DNA of 64,000 nt from Cytobacillus sp. NCCP-133 (GCF_026011715.1 NZ_BRVM01000016.1:1-64000), one strand, 5' to 3'; shown: positions 1 to 9,711, counted from the first letter of the stretch. Translations and numbers: made by a program. The notes: generated by a model from the letters alone, not told the origin.

Positions 1-55
1 GTATTAGGCACGCCGCCAGCGTTCGTCCTGAGCCAGGATCAAACTCTCCATATAA
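1..55 (-). rRNA. 16S ribosomal RNA, 5' end only
   Basis: The complement of the first ~55 bases is the conserved start of bacterial 16S rRNA (the AGAGTTTGATCCTGGCTCAG primer region followed by GACGAACGCTGGCGGCGTG). The gene runs leftward out of the window, so only its first bases are present. The 5' end near base 55 is set by similarity to Bacillus 16S and is approximate. Confidence 0.97.
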
Positions 56-196
56 GAGTTGATTAAGCTCGATTTGTCTTTTCAAAAAAGACTAAAGAAT
101 TAACGTTGACGTATTTGTTCGTTCAGTTTTCAAAGATCAATTCGCCGCTCAGAAGCGACTTTATAAATATATCACATATACCACCAACAAATCAAG
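56..196 (-). promoter_or_regulatory. rRNA operon leader with boxA-like element and probable promoter
   Basis: Upstream of 16S the minus strand carries TGATCTTTGAAAAC (126-139), the boxA-type sequence typical of Bacillus rrn leaders, followed by a GTTAATTC segment. A possible sigma-A promoter is TTGATT (190-195) with TATATT (166-171) at 18-bp spacing. The boxA call is fairly secure; the promoter hexamers are a best guess. Confidence 0.55.
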
Positions 197-307
197 AAGT
201 TTTTGAAAAAGGTATTAATATCTATTTCAATATGTTTACTTCCCTGAAAGCTATTCTTAAATATTATCACTTGCAAAGCATCAAGTCAACGCCTTTACAG
301 TGGCAGT

Positions 308-1573
308 TTACTCCATCTTTTTACCTGTTTTTTTCTTTTGTACTAAAAATGGCATGTTAATAATAAAACTTGTCCCATGCATGTCACTTTGTACATCCAA
401 TGTACCTTGGTAGTTTTCAATTATTTTTTTCGAGACAGAAAGTCCCAGACCTGTTCCTTCATCTTTTGTAGTAAAGAAAGGGTCAAAGATATGCTCAATA
501 ATCGAATCACTAATGCCTTTACCGTTATCCTTAAAGGTAAATCGTATATAATCACCTGACCTTTCAGCCTTAAGCAAAATTTGAAGTTCTGTATTCCCGG
601 CTGCATGCAGTGAATTTTGGAGAAGATTTATAAAAACCTGCAGCAGTTCTTCCCGATTTGCTTCAAAAGAGCATTCAATCACGTCGAAATCGGTTTCATA
701 TTCAATTGCAATATTATGAAGTAATGCCTCACTGTTCAGAAACTTGCCTAGGTACTCGTAGATAAACTCATTTACCTTTATTTCTTCAGTGAGTATTTCA
801 GCTGGTTTTGCTATCCTTAAAAAATCGGAAATGATTTTATTGGCCCTATCGATTTCTGGGATTAACAGAGTTTTAAATAAATCTGCTGTCAATTCGTCTG
901 ATTTGCTTTGAAGTACTTGCAGGAAGCCTCTTACGGTTGTTAATGGATTTCGGATTTCATGAGCAATGCCTGCAGCAATTCTTCCGGCAAGTGCGGCTTT
1001 TTCCGCATCTTTAATTCCATTCAGAAATTGGAAAATACCAATAACCCTTTGAACTTCCCCTTTGGAATCCCTTATAATTCTTGTATTATTGATACCATAA
1101 TTCCTATCAAGTATTTCTCTATTAACTATGGATTTTTCTGACCTTAGTGTTTCAAGCAAGTTAATTTTCTCATCAGGAATCTGCAAAAGCTCTCTAATAT
1201 GATGCCCAACTATTTCCTCTTTTTTCTTTTTCAGATCCATGCAAGCCTGCAGATTGCATAGTGTTACCAAACCATTTCTGTCAATAAAGACGATATGATG
1301 AGGAACCACATCAAGTATTGGTTCTAGAAAGGTTTCAACGTTAGCGAATGGCAAATCCTCAAGCTTTTTATTAAATGCAATCAATTCAGATTTTCGTATT
1401 TCCCCATTTTCCGAGATGGAGTATGACTGATCATTCCCCTTATCAAGCTGCATTCCCAATTCAGCATCCCTATATGAAAAGGAATAAGGAAGTTCACTGA
1501 TTAGATTTTTATAAAAGCGAACCTCTCTATCTAGGCTCCGCAGTTTGTTTTGGGATGTTCCTTTAGCGTCCAT
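308..1573 (-). CDS. PAS-domain sensor histidine kinase (sporulation-kinase-like)
   Basis: A 421-residue cytoplasmic histidine kinase with no membrane segment. A coiled N-terminus is followed by a PAS domain (about residues 80-190), a HisKA dimerisation/phosphoacceptor segment with H205 in AHEIRNPL, and an HATPase domain with the DNGKGI and GTGLGL nucleotide-binding boxes. Kinases of this build in Bacillus (KinA/KinE type) feed the Spo0A phosphorelay. That role is inferred, because no cognate regulator is adjacent. An AGAGGTAAC ribosome site precedes the ATG. It lies alone beside the rRNA operon. Confidence 0.85.
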   Translation of the reverse strand: MDAKGTSQNKLRSLDREVRFYKNLISELPYSFSYRDAELGMQLDKGNDQSYSISENGEIRKSELIAFNKKLEDLPFANVETFLEPILDVVPHHIVFIDRNGLVTLCNLQACMDLKKKKEEIVGHHIRELLQIPDEKINLLETLRSEKSIVNREILDRNYGINNTRIIRDSKGEVQRVIGIFQFLNGIKDAEKAALAGRIAAGIAHEIRNPLTTVRGFLQVLQSKSDELTADLFKTLLIPEIDRANKIISDFLRIAKPAEILTEEIKVNEFIYEYLGKFLNSEALLHNIAIEYETDFDVIECSFEANREELLQVFINLLQNSLHAAGNTELQILLKAERSGDYIRFTFKDNGKGISDSIIEHIFDPFFTTKDEGTGLGLSVSKKIIENYQGTLDVQSDMHGTSFIINMPFLVQKKKTGKKME

Positions 1574-1665
1574 CAGTTACCTCTTCTAATCACAATTTAA
1601 TTCCTGTTTTTATATAGAATAGATCAAATAATTTAGAAAATCTAATTATAAAGCCTAATACATAA

Positions 1666-2490
1666 TTAAGCGAACATCTTACTGTTCATTTTTTTTATTA
1701 TCATCAACAGAATAATAAGCATTAGGCTAAAATAAATGGGGTGCCAGCAAGAACTCACATGCAAAATTTCCATTTTAATTAGTATTGTGTGAAAAGAGAA
1801 ATCAGCGAAGAATAGCAAGGCAAGCCATACGAAACGATAAAATCTCATAATGATCACCGTCAACAGCACCGCGTAGATGAGCCATATGAAAACACTGAAT
1901 GCGATATGATCCTGATAAGGAGATTCAAACAACCCTAGAGTATAGTGATGAGTCTTTAAAATAGCCGTCAAATAAAAAGTTAAACCTTGAAATATTGTCG
2001 TAATCGTCATATAGATAGTAACAAACTGAAAAAAGAAGCCCCTTCCCTCAATTCTGTTCCTCCACCATTTCACAACAAAAACCGATACAAATAAGATAAT
2101 TGAGGTGAACCAGGATTTCCACCAATTATGTTCGTAAATTCCAAGCCATAGGAAAAACTCTTCTAACCCCAAAATTGCAACTATAATCAAAACAACCCAT
2201 TTGACTGGAATTCTGAACGCGGCAATTGCCACAAGTACACTTGGGATAAAAAAAGCCTGGGAAATGCTGGAGCCAAAAACGTCATCATACCATTGATTCG
2301 AAAAAAAACGTGGATAATAAGTATAGGCACCTCCTAAAATTAACACTATATATTCCATTATAAATGCGAGTCCCATCGTGAAAAAATATAAAGCAAGGTT
2401 ATGACGGAACTTCGTTTTCTTATATGTAATGTACATGATCCAAAGGCTAATAAGAACTAAGGCCATAAACCATAATAGGTTATTTGACAT
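1666..2490 (-). CDS. CBO0543-family multi-pass membrane protein
   Basis: 274 residues with about eight hydrophobic helices separated by short charged loops. The pattern, with an early Tyr-Lys-Lys loop and a GGAYTYYPRF motif near residue 55, resembles the CBO0543 family of Firmicutes membrane proteins, whose function is not known. The start is an ATG with GGAAGTGG upstream. It is transcribed alone; nothing nearby suggests a role. Confidence 0.7.
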   Translation of the reverse strand: MSNNLLWFMALVLISLWIMYITYKKTKFRHNLALYFFTMGLAFIMEYIVLILGGAYTYYPRFFSNQWYDDVFGSSISQAFFIPSVLVAIAAFRIPVKWVVLIIVAILGLEEFFLWLGIYEHNWWKSWFTSIILFVSVFVVKWWRNRIEGRGFFFQFVTIYMTITTIFQGLTFYLTAILKTHHYTLGLFESPYQDHIAFSVFIWLIYAVLLTVIIMRFYRFVWLALLFFADFSFHTILIKMEILHVSSCWHPIYFSLMLIILLMIIKKMNSKMFA

Positions 2491-2639
2491 TTTTCCACTT
2501 CCAATTTTAACTCGTTTCCTTTATCTTGTTTCAGCTTACTTAAACCTATTCTATTCCTAAATAGATCAAAGCGAATTGACGAGAGCTATCCTCTTACCTA
2601 TACTAGTAAAGTCAAATTTGAGAAATAAAGGTGAATGAA

Positions 2640-3696
2640 ATGTATTTTGAAATCAATTATTTATCTTTTTATGTGGTTCAGGTAGAGGGAAAAGGAGAGA
2701 ATGCCGAAAAGTTTTCTAAGCATTTTCAAACATTGGGTCCAGATGATTAAGAAAATAGTGCTTTAAAGGAATTTTTAGATGGAGAACTTGCAAAGATTTC
2801 TAAAAGAACAGTTGAAAGGCATCCGAAAACAGATCAGGCTCCTACAAAAAAAGGGAGATTTATTGTTGAACCTGGACATGAACTAAGTTCTAATCCAAAT
2901 TATAATCTTTTTTCCCGGGTAAGAATGGCAGAATCCAAAGAATTTTTCCAGAAGGCTAACGAACAAATTGTGAATGCCTATCTTGATACAAGCGCTGTCC
3001 GAGGAGGAGTTTTGCTTGTTGCTAACGCAAAGCTGAGAAAGTTTTTTGATGAACCATTCGTCTTTTCATGTAATGCGATTTTGAACCAAAGGTAGCATCG
3101 ATTTCGGATGAAACAACTCTTATCACGAATGTGGAAATAGCGATAACGACTAAAAATATGAAGTCCATCCAGTATCCTTATATGCCTGAGGAAGGCATGA
3201 TTGAACAAAGAGAACTGAAAATTCACCAATCATCGGATGCACGTTACTTTGAAGACTTTTTAAAGTTTGTAGACTATGAACCCTTACTCCCTGAAATCGT
3301 CAAAACACAAGTAATAGTGATGGTTCAGGAACATATTAAAGATACATTCCAGCCGGAAAATGAAGAAAGGGAGCAGTTGGAAACGAGTATGGAAGTATGG
3401 GCCGCCAGCCCAAAAAGTGAAATTCAGGAGAGGTTTTCCTCGGAGCAAGTGATTGAAGCAGCAGCGCAAATTATTGAAAATTCACCTGAGATTCAACTAA
3501 AACTTAAAATGGATCATGTATTAGTAAGTAAACGGTCTGCTATCTGATTTCGGAGAGACCATTCATATGGCTAAGGTAAACGGACGCTATGTATTGCTTA
3601 TTGAAGCTGATTATGTTCGAGAAAGGCTTCTCGCCAATTGAATTTTTAAAACCAGATGAACTAGCAAGCGTAATCGAGAAAATTAATAATAAATAA
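2640..3696 (+). pseudogene. DUF3900-like gene broken by a stop and three frameshifts
   Basis: Reading from the ATG at 2640 gives MYFEINYLSFYVVQVEGKGE and then an in-frame TAA at about 2748. The same frame continues sensibly to about 3070, shifts there, and shifts again near 3535 and 3645 before ending FLKPDELASVIEKINNK at 3696. Joined, the pieces make a protein of about 350 residues that resembles the Bacillus DUF3900 family (family call from memory). The largest intact piece is the 138-residue stretch 3131-3547. Several independent lesions argue for true decay rather than one sequencing error. Confidence 0.7.
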
Positions 3697-3720
3697 AAGG
3701 GCGACTTACTATCGCCCTTT
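3696..3720. terminator. bidirectional hairpin terminator
   Basis: AAAGGGCGA / TCGCCCTTT, a 9-bp stem with a 7-nt loop. It sits between the converging DUF3900-like pseudogene and ydjO. Confidence 0.8.
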
Positions 3721-3725
3721 GTAAA

Positions 3726-3935
3726 TTATTTAGTATAAATGCTGTTATTATTAACGACCTGAAGCTCTTTGATTGATTCGTTCATTTCACTTTTGCAGAT
3801 TGGACAAGCAGGTACCTGACTGCTTTTAAAATTATCCCTAACCCAGCAGTTGCATGAATCTGATGAACATTCCCAGACCTTAACTTCTTCCATCTTAATT
3901 TCTTCCATATTCTTCCTGCCAAATCCCATTGCCAT
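3726..3935 (-). CDS. ydjO: YdjO-family cold-inducible zinc-ribbon protein
   Basis: A small protein of 69 residues. Cysteines at about 23, 28, 30, 44 and 47 (WECSSDSCNCW and ACPICKSEM) form a probable zinc ribbon, matching B. subtilis YdjO, which is known as cold-inducible and is otherwise uncharacterised. A longer reading begins at a GTG at 3944, but that codon lies inside the GGGAGGTG ribosome site. The ATG at 3935, six bases after the Shine-Dalgarno sequence, is the credible start. Confidence 0.85.
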   Translation of the reverse strand: MAMGFGRKNMEEIKMEEVKVWECSSDSCNCWVRDNFKSSQVPACPICKSEMNESIKELQVVNNNSIYTK

Positions 3936-4289
3936 ACCAGGCACCTCCCAAAGAGTAAGACCGTATAAACATAATAAAAATCACCTGCTATATAAAGGCT
4001 CAAACAGACCAACAATATATAACAAGTGTTTACGGGCATTATTATATTCTTTAAACTAAAATTAGTATAACATATTTAGGGTGAACTGTCAAAAAGATTA
4101 CTATTCCTGCGTAATGAACTCTTAAATACTAATTTAACCACTAAGCTTCATTTGTTGTGGAAAATATGAAATCAGCGGGGAACAACAACAGAGGGATTAC
4201 TAAAAAAACAAATACTATCATTCTATACAGGGAAAAGTGTATAATGACGTATACAGCAGGATATGTTTATGTTAGAAAGGGTGAAGGCC

Positions 4290-4580
4290 ATGAACATTAC
4301 TGGATATTCAATTGAATCCATAAAAGATCCAACAGGCATCCTCTCCGGAGACCGCTATGAGTTCTATTTGGATATTGATGTGGATGAAGATGATGAGCTG
4401 TATTCAGAAAATGGCATCAAATTAAGAGTGCTTTTTTATAAAAATGAAGATGATGAAAGGATTCTAAATTATCATTTTTTGGTGAATCAATCCGGTGAGG
4501 TTTTAGAATTCGCTTTGGACGAAGATGAAGAGAAAGTGGTTTCCCGTTTCTGCAGCGATAACATCTCTCAAGCAAAATAA
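4290..4580 (+). CDS. DUF6509-like acidic protein
   Basis: A 96-residue soluble, very acidic protein beginning MNITGYSIESIKDPTGILSG, with a cluster of Asp/Glu around residues 30-40 (DVDEDDELYSENG). It resembles Bacillus proteins annotated DUF6509; the function is unknown. An upstream in-frame ATG at 4263 exists, but AAAGGGTGAAGG lies directly before the ATG at 4290, which is therefore preferred. Confidence 0.75.
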   Translation: MNITGYSIESIKDPTGILSGDRYEFYLDIDVDEDDELYSENGIKLRVLFYKNEDDERILNYHFLVNQSGEVLEFALDEDEEKVVSRFCSDNISQAK

Positions 4581-4607
4581 AAAGAGCAGGCCAGCCTGCT
4601 CTTTTTT
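4579..4607. terminator. convergent hairpin terminator
   Basis: AAAGAGCAGGC / GCCTGCTCTTTTTT with a very short loop, between two converging genes. The T-run favours the plus-strand transcript, and the A-run serves the minus strand. Confidence 0.85.
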
Positions 4608-4610
4608 GCA

Positions 4611-5009
4611 TTATACCGCAATATTCTTGCCATCCTCCAAAATGTGGTGCAATAAATGTGCTAAGTGTTGAACTGGTGTGTAGGCATTTTCATCGCTCTG
4701 CACATTTTCTTCATTAAAGTCCAAATCATTCAGATATAGCGCCGTAAACTGGTAAAAGTCTTTAAGTTCAAAAGCATAGCATGCGCTTGGCTCCTCCTGG
4801 TCCTCTTCATAGTGCAAAACCATATAGGATTCTTTGCCTTTAAGATCCACTGCATCAAAAAAGACAAAATAACCAATGTTGCTATCCAGTTCGAATAAAT
4901 GCCTTGTTCCTCCTTCTGTGTATTGCTCAAAATCATTTTCGCTTAGTTTCTCAATCGCCATCGGCTGAACCTGGTCTTCCTTATGAAAGTTAACCGTAAA
5001 AGTCTTCAT
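4611..5009 (-). CDS. conserved hypothetical cytosolic protein
   Basis: 132 residues, soluble and acidic, with no signal peptide or membrane helix. The product (MKTFTVNFHKEDQVQPM at the start) is not recognised with confidence. A central YFVFFDAVDLKGKESYMVLHY segment suggests a beta-rich core. A GGGGGAT ribosome site precedes the ATG. It converges on the DUF6509-like gene and shares its terminator; no function is proposed. Confidence 0.75.
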   Translation of the reverse strand: MKTFTVNFHKEDQVQPMAIEKLSENDFEQYTEGGTRHLFELDSNIGYFVFFDAVDLKGKESYMVLHYEEDQEEPSACYAFELKDFYQFTALYLNDLDFNEENVQSDENAYTPVQHLAHLLHHILEDGKNIAV

Positions 5010-5176
5010 GAATATCCCCCTTTATCCATCACATGCTATCACACCAAGATATGTATTACTATTATTACCCTTCCAAAAGGCTATAACTGAAATTTAGGGC
5101 TATTCTATTATATTTTTTCCTATATTATATTTCTATACATTCAATTAAATTGACTTAAAAACAGAGGGCAGATTGA

Positions 5177-6014
5177 GTGCTGGCAAATAAAGAATTAAAT
5201 GATATTCAACATCTGCAGCAGATGTGCGAGGAGAAAGGGAGGCTCGATCTAAAATTAAATTGGGATAGCTTGCGAACAAGGCCTGATGGCTCAGAGTTTG
5301 ACTTTTTTCAATATGATGAACAAGGAAAACTTATCGGATTTCTTGCTCTCTATACTTTCGGCAGACTTATGGAATTATGCAGTATGGTTCACCCTGAACA
5401 CAGGCAAAATGGCGTTTTCAGTCATCTTTCAAACAGGCAAAAAGATCAATCAGCAAGGCCAGCAAACTGCTTATTAACGCACCTGCTAATTCTTCTTCCG
5501 CAAAAGGATTCCTTGAATCATTGCCTTGCACTTATTCCTTTTCAGAATACCAAATGAAACGCCTGTCAGTCCCCGGGAATAGCACCGCCAACCCTAATGT
5601 AACCTTGCACCATGCAACAGAGAGCGATCTTGACTTCATTAGCCGCCTCGATTCTGTATGCTTCAATATTCCTGATCAAGAAGCGAAGACTTTCAACAAA
5701 GAGATTTGGGATAACGGCAGCGAAGCTACCTTTATAATTAAATTAAAAGGAAAAAAGCCGGAAAAATAAGGCTTCAAAAAGAGCAGGACGCTACCTGGAT
5801 CTACGGTTTTGCAGTTGAACCCTCTCTTCAGGGAAAAGGAATTGGCAGAAGCGCGCTCTCTTACGTCGTTACTTCTGAGGAAAAGAATGGCATTGAAAGA
5901 GTGCACCTGGAAGTTGCAGCAGATCATGAACATGCTTTAGGACTTTATAAATCATGCGGATTTATGACATACAATACCCAGGACTATTATAATTATGATT
6001 TGAATCTGCTCTGA
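5177..6014 (+). pseudogene. two-domain GNAT acetyltransferase with two frameshifts
   Basis: The GTG/ATG-proximal reading (5177 to about 5430) gives an acetyltransferase N-domain with MVHPEHRQNGVFSHL. The frame then shifts to FKQAKRSISKASKLLINAPA and onward, and shifts again near 5765 at an A-rich run. The last part contains the acetyl-CoA motif VEPSLQGKGIGRSALSYVV and ends YYNYDLNLL at 6014. Intact members are about 280 residues with two GNAT folds. The 3' end abuts a truncated metallophosphoesterase on the other strand. Confidence 0.8.
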
Positions 6015-6015
6015 T

Positions 6016-6224
6016 TGAAAAAAAGGCCTTAACCCGCTATCCGTGTTTCCATATACACCTTCTACAGGTACGAATGCCCGCATTTTTTCGTATACTTTAG
6101 TACTTTGCCAATCGCCTGCATGAATGATTAAATCACATTCGTTCAGTTCATTAAGGAGGACAGCCGGGAGTTTTTTAGCTCTCTTTAGCATGTGGATATC
6201 TGACAAAATAATAATTTTCATCAT
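6016..6224 (-). pseudogene. metallophosphoesterase, N-terminal fragment
   Basis: About 65 residues match the start of YsnB/YfcE-type phosphodiesterases. MKIIILSDIH supplies the first metal-binding Asp and His, followed by the second motif IHAGDW and the third GVYGNTD. Beyond about base 6016 the reading frame runs antisense into the GNAT pseudogene, so the rest of the domain (roughly 100 residues) is missing. A GAGGAATA ribosome site and ATG are intact. It is best read as a deletion remnant; the missing metal ligands should leave it inactive. Confidence 0.75.
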
Positions 6225-6276
6225 TATTCCTCTCTTTTTTTCTATCTACATCCTTACACCCTTCTGTCATCAAAAT

Positions 6277-6305
6277 AAAAGAGCCCCTTCAAGAGGAGCT
6301 CTTTA
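6277..6305 (-). terminator. terminator of the first csp gene
   Basis: Complement AAAGAGCTCCTCTTGAAGGGGCTCTTTTATTTT: an AAGAGC-type stem followed by T-rich sequence immediately after the csp stop codon. Confidence 0.8.
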
Positions 6306-6311
6306 TTTGCA

Positions 6312-6512
6312 TTATAACTTTGTTACATTAACAGCTTGAGGTCCACGCTGGCCCTGCTCTATGTCAAAGTTAACTTCTTGGCCTTCATCAAGGGATTTAA
6401 AGCCTTCTGTTTGGATTGCAGAGTAATGAACAAAAACATCTTCTCCGCCTTCAACTTCGATGAAACCGAAACCTTTTTCTGCATTAAACCATTTTACTTT
6501 ACCTGTTGCCAT
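6312..6512 (-). CDS. CspA/B-type cold-shock protein
   Basis: A 66-residue single OB-fold nucleic-acid chaperone. Both RNA-binding motifs are present: RNP1-like KGFGFIE (about residues 13-19) and RNP2-like VFVHYSA (about 27-33). Cold-shock proteins melt mRNA structure at low temperature. An AGGAGG site lies upstream of the ATG. A second paralogue lies on the other side of the cshA helicase gene on the same strand, so the three form a compact cold-adaptation block. It has its own terminator. Confidence 0.97.
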   Translation of the reverse strand: MATGKVKWFNAEKGFGFIEVEGGEDVFVHYSAIQTEGFKSLDEGQEVNFDIEQGQRGPQAVNVTKL

Positions 6513-6669
6513 TTTATTTCCTCCTAATATCTATAACTCACAGGGAGATATTTTACCCTGCATTTACTAATATGGGTAAATTAATCAGATTTTATAATCA
6601 GATGATTAAAAAGTATTGAAAAAATAGCACGAGGCCTTTTAGCCCGCATCTTTGAACATAGGTAAATCA

Positions 6670-8115
6670 TTATTTGCTGCGGTTTTTGCTGCGTCTGTCT
6701 CTTCCGCCTTTAAAATCTCTTCCATCCCTGCTGCCGCTTCTGGATCTGTCGCCAAATCTTCTTCCGCCGCGGTCACCTCCGCCTTTAGGCTTTCTCACAC
6801 GGATAGGTTCAACAGCAGTCAATTTAACAGGTGTTGCATCAGGACCTTTTGTTAGCAATTTTAATGCAGCTGCCAGCATCGTAACAGAATCGGTATCCTC
6901 AAGAAGCGTTTCTGCAGCTCTCTTAAAGTCCGCATGTTCACCTTTATCAATAACTTCCAATAATTTGTTGATGGTAGCCTGCTGGTTGCCTTCAACCACA
7001 TCCTTGAATGATGGTACCGGCTTTTTGGTCATTTTACTTTTTGTTACACTTTCAATAATTTTCAAATGATCAATTTCTCTTGGTGAAACGAAAGTAATAG
7101 CCAGCCCTTTATTTCCAGCTCGTCCGGTACGGCCAATACGGTGAACGTAACTTTCTGGATCCTGCGGAATATCAAAGTTGTAAACATGGGAAACACCTGA
7201 AATATCCAATCCACGGGCAGCAACGTCTGTCGCAACCATAATCTCGATTGTCTGCTCTTTAAAACGGCGGATAACCTGGTCACGCTTTGCCTGAGGAATA
7301 TCTCCATGAATTCCTTCGGCTGAATATCCTCTTTTTATTAGACCTTCTACTACTTCGTCTACCCGTTTTTTTGTTCTCCCAAACACAATCGCCAATTCCG
7401 GAGATTGAATATCCAAAAGATTGCAAAGCACATCAAATTTTTGTTTTTCATGCACTTCCATATAATATTGTTCAATATTTTTAACGGTCATTTCTTTTGC
7501 TTTCACTTTAACCATTTCAGGTTCCTGCATGAATTTTTCTGCAAGTGATTGAATTCTCTTTGGCATTGTAGCAGAAAAAAGAAGTGTTTGGCGTTCACCT
7601 TTAATTTCACTAAGGATTCGTTCAATATCCTCAATGAAACCCATATTAAGCATTTCATCTGCTTCATCAAGAACAACCATTTTAATATTGCTTAAACGGA
7701 TTGTTTTTCTTTCGATATGGTCAATAAGCCTTCCTGGTGTTGCAGCAATAATTTGCGGATGCTTTTTTAGCGCACGAATCTGGCGGTTGATATCCTGGCC
7801 GCCATATATCGGAAGTGTCCGGACACCTTTTACCTGTCCAATACGGTTTAATTCTTCAGCTACCTGGACGGCAAGCTCACGTGTTGGTGCAAGCACAAGG
7901 CCCTGTATCCCCTCATTTATATCGATTTGCTCTAGAAGCGGTACACCAAATGCAGTAGTTTTACCTGTTCCAGTCTGTGCCTGACCAATCATATCTTTGC
8001 CCTTTAAACCAATAGGAATTGCTTGAGCCTGGATTGGTGTAGGTTCTTCAAACCCCATATTGGAAAGGGCTTTTACTATTTCATTACTTAAACCAAAATC
8101 TGAAAAAGTTGTCAA
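6670..8115 (-). CDS. cshA: DEAD-box RNA helicase CshA
   Basis: 481 residues. The Q-motif region is followed by motif I AQTGTGKT (about 46-53), PTRELA, DEAD (150-153), SAT (181-183) and HRIGRTGR in the second RecA lobe. An unstructured C-tail from about residue 440 is rich in Arg, Gly and Asp. This matches Bacillus CshA, which remodels RNA, associates with the RNA degradosome and ribosome assembly, and helps growth in the cold. The start is TTG behind GGAGGAAAA. It is flanked by two csp genes on the same strand. Confidence 0.95.
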   Translation of the reverse strand: MTTFSDFGLSNEIVKALSNMGFEEPTPIQAQAIPIGLKGKDMIGQAQTGTGKTTAFGVPLLEQIDINEGIQGLVLAPTRELAVQVAEELNRIGQVKGVRTLPIYGGQDINRQIRALKKHPQIIAATPGRLIDHIERKTIRLSNIKMVVLDEADEMLNMGFIEDIERILSEIKGERQTLLFSATMPKRIQSLAEKFMQEPEMVKVKAKEMTVKNIEQYYMEVHEKQKFDVLCNLLDIQSPELAIVFGRTKKRVDEVVEGLIKRGYSAEGIHGDIPQAKRDQVIRRFKEQTIEIMVATDVAARGLDISGVSHVYNFDIPQDPESYVHRIGRTGRAGNKGLAITFVSPREIDHLKIIESVTKSKMTKKPVPSFKDVVEGNQQATINKLLEVIDKGEHADFKRAAETLLEDTDSVTMLAAALKLLTKGPDATPVKLTAVEPIRVRKPKGGGDRGGRRFGDRSRSGSRDGRDFKGGRDRRSKNRSK

Positions 8116-8372
8116 AATAAATTTTCCTCCTTGTACTAAAGCCTTTAAAAGACTATAACATTTAATATGTTGATGCTCACTACGTTACTAGGCTTTCCAG
8201 TTTGTATCTCTTTTTTACATTTCCAAATGTACTAATTTTAAACTTTATTTTGTTTGCGAAGTAATTTTTTTAGAAGAAATGAAAAATGTTTTATTCCTAA
8301 AAAGCAGTTAAATGGGAAGATTCTGTTTTGAGGAATTCATGAAGACTACAAAGTGGATGAGTAAAATAACGT
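8116..8372 (-). other. long 5' region of cshA, no gene
   Basis: About 255 bases separate the cshA start from the terminator of the upstream csp gene. No open frame or known riboswitch is recognised. Its length and AT-rich sequence fit a long untranslated leader, which is common for cold-regulated helicase mRNAs; that interpretation is inferred. Confidence 0.4.
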
Positions 8373-8407
8373 AAAAAGGCGATGCATGATTAGACACGCA
8401 TCACCTC
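8373..8407 (-). terminator. terminator of the second csp gene
   Basis: Complement TGATGCGTG / CATGCATCGCC followed by TTTTTTAC, a strong hairpin with a T-run just after the csp stop at 8420. Confidence 0.8.
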
Positions 8408-8419
8408 ATTTAAGAAAGA

Positions 8420-8620
8420 TTATGCTTTTGTTACGTTAGCAGCTTGAGGTCCACGGTTACCTTCAACGATTTCGAAATTTACGTCTTGACCTTCTTCTAA
8501 AGTTTTGAAACCATCAGTTTGGATAGCTGAGAAATGTACGAATACATCTTGGCCTTCTGAAGATTCGATGAATCCGAAACCTTTTTCTGCATTAAACCAT
8601 TTTACTTTACCTGTGTTCAT
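8420..8620 (-). CDS. CspA/B-type cold-shock protein (second copy)
   Basis: 66 residues, about 80% identical by eye to the copy at 6312, with KGFGFIE and VFVHFSA RNA-binding motifs. The frame is open to 8650, but the ATG at 8620 follows GGGAGG at eight bases and gives the usual cold-shock length; the longer reading would put the ribosome site inside the gene. An unusual hairpin lies in its leader at 8679-8742, so its expression may be controlled by RNA structure. Confidence 0.96.
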   Translation of the reverse strand: MNTGKVKWFNAEKGFGFIESSEGQDVFVHFSAIQTDGFKTLEEGQDVNFEIVEGNRGPQAANVTKA

Positions 8621-8678
8621 TTGTGTTGCCTCCCAAGAATTGTTTTTCACTATAATGTACCAATATAAACTTAAACAT

Positions 8679-8742
8679 AAAAAAGTCGCATCCGCCAGAA
8701 ATGAGGATGAACGATCGCCTACATTTCTTTGCAGCCACGACT
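8679..8742 (-). promoter_or_regulatory. terminator-like leader hairpin upstream of csp
   Basis: On the minus strand AGTCG (8738-8742) pairs with CGACT (8684-8688), with an inner AGAAATG / CATTTCT stem separated by an internal loop. The outer stem is followed at once by TTTTTT. It sits about 60 bases before the csp ATG, so it could be an attenuator, the end of a short RNA, or a temperature-sensitive structure. Which of these applies is unknown. Confidence 0.5.
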
Positions 8743-8847
8743 ACTTATCCAAAAAGTATATAACGAACTTTACAGCGTTAACCTAATATTAAACGACAAT
8801 CATTTATAAGTCAATCTTTTTACCAATCATTTTTAATTAGGGACAAA

Positions 8848-9711
8848 TTAACTAGTTGCCTCTCCCTTTATTTCTGATGATTTTACTGCTGCCTGTACAG
8901 TGTGCTTCAAAAGCATTGAAATCGTAACCGGTCCTACGCCGCCTGGTACTGGCGTAATGGCAAAAGCTTTGTGAAGGCAGCTTTCATAGTCCACATCCCC
9001 AATGTTCCCTTTATTATAGCCAGCATCAAGCACAATGGATCCCTCTTTTATCCATTCGCCTTTAATAAAATTAGGTTTTCCAACTGCAGCTACAACAATA
9101 TCAGCCTGCTTGAGGATCTGCGGCAAATTCCGGGTATGCGAGTGGCAGGTCGTAACGGTAGCATTTCGATTTAATAAAAGAGCAGAGACTGGTTTCCCCA
9201 ATATCGGACTTCTGCCTACCACAACTGCATGCATTCCTTTGGTCTCCAATTTATAGAAGTCGATTATTTCCAGAATAGCAGCTGGAGTACAGGAGGGGTA
9301 TTCCCCAAAGCCTAAGGCTGTTTGTCCATATCCCAAGCTTGTAACACCATCTACATCTTTTTCAATCGCTATTGCTTCAAACGCTTTACGTTCATCGATA
9401 TGGCCTGGTACCGGATGCTGCAGAAGGATTCCATGAACAGCTGGATCTTCATTTAATTCTGCTATCGTTTGAAGAAGGTCGTCCGTTGTAATATCCTTGG
9501 ACAAGTGTATTCTTTTTGAAACGATTTCCATTTTATCACATGCATTCCCTTTCATTCTGACGTAAGTTTCAGATGAAGGGTCATCCCCGACCAGAATGGT
9601 GGCCAAACAAGGACGTACACCAAGCTTCTTCAATCCACTGACTTGCTTTTTTAATTGTTCTTTCACGTTTTCCGCAACTACAATTCCATCAAGTAATAGT
9701 TTGTTATCCAT
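8848..9711 (-). CDS. folD: FolD, methylenetetrahydrofolate dehydrogenase/cyclohydrolase
   Basis: 287 residues. It interconverts 5,10-methylene-THF and 10-formyl-THF in the cytosol. Visible signatures are YVRMKGNACDKM (catalytic Lys region), the conserved HGILLQHPVPGH segment, VVGRSPILGKP in the NADP-binding domain and the C-terminal TPVPGGVGPVT. An upstream in-frame ATG gives 13 extra residues, but GGAGGGATATGC lies just before the ATG at 9711, which fits family length. The gene is monocistronic and sits behind a ZTP riboswitch. Confidence 0.96.
   Translation of the reverse strand: MDNKLLLDGIVVAENVKEQLKKQVSGLKKLGVRPCLATILVGDDPSSETYVRMKGNACDKMEIVSKRIHLSKDITTDDLLQTIAELNEDPAVHGILLQHPVPGHIDERKAFEAIAIEKDVDGVTSLGYGQTALGFGEYPSCTPAAILEIIDFYKLETKGMHAVVVGRSPILGKPVSALLLNRNATVTTCHSHTRNLPQILKQADIVVAAVGKPNFIKGEWIKEGSIVLDAGYNKGNIGDVDYESCLHKAFAITPVPGGVGPVTISMLLKHTVQAAVKSSEIKGEATS

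Noticed and set aside
106-360. 84-codon plus-strand frame beside the 16S gene
   Set aside because: It reads through the rRNA leader and antisense into the kinase gene.
8505-8786. 93-codon plus-strand frame
   Set aside because: Antisense to csp and its leader hairpin; no ribosome site and improbable composition.
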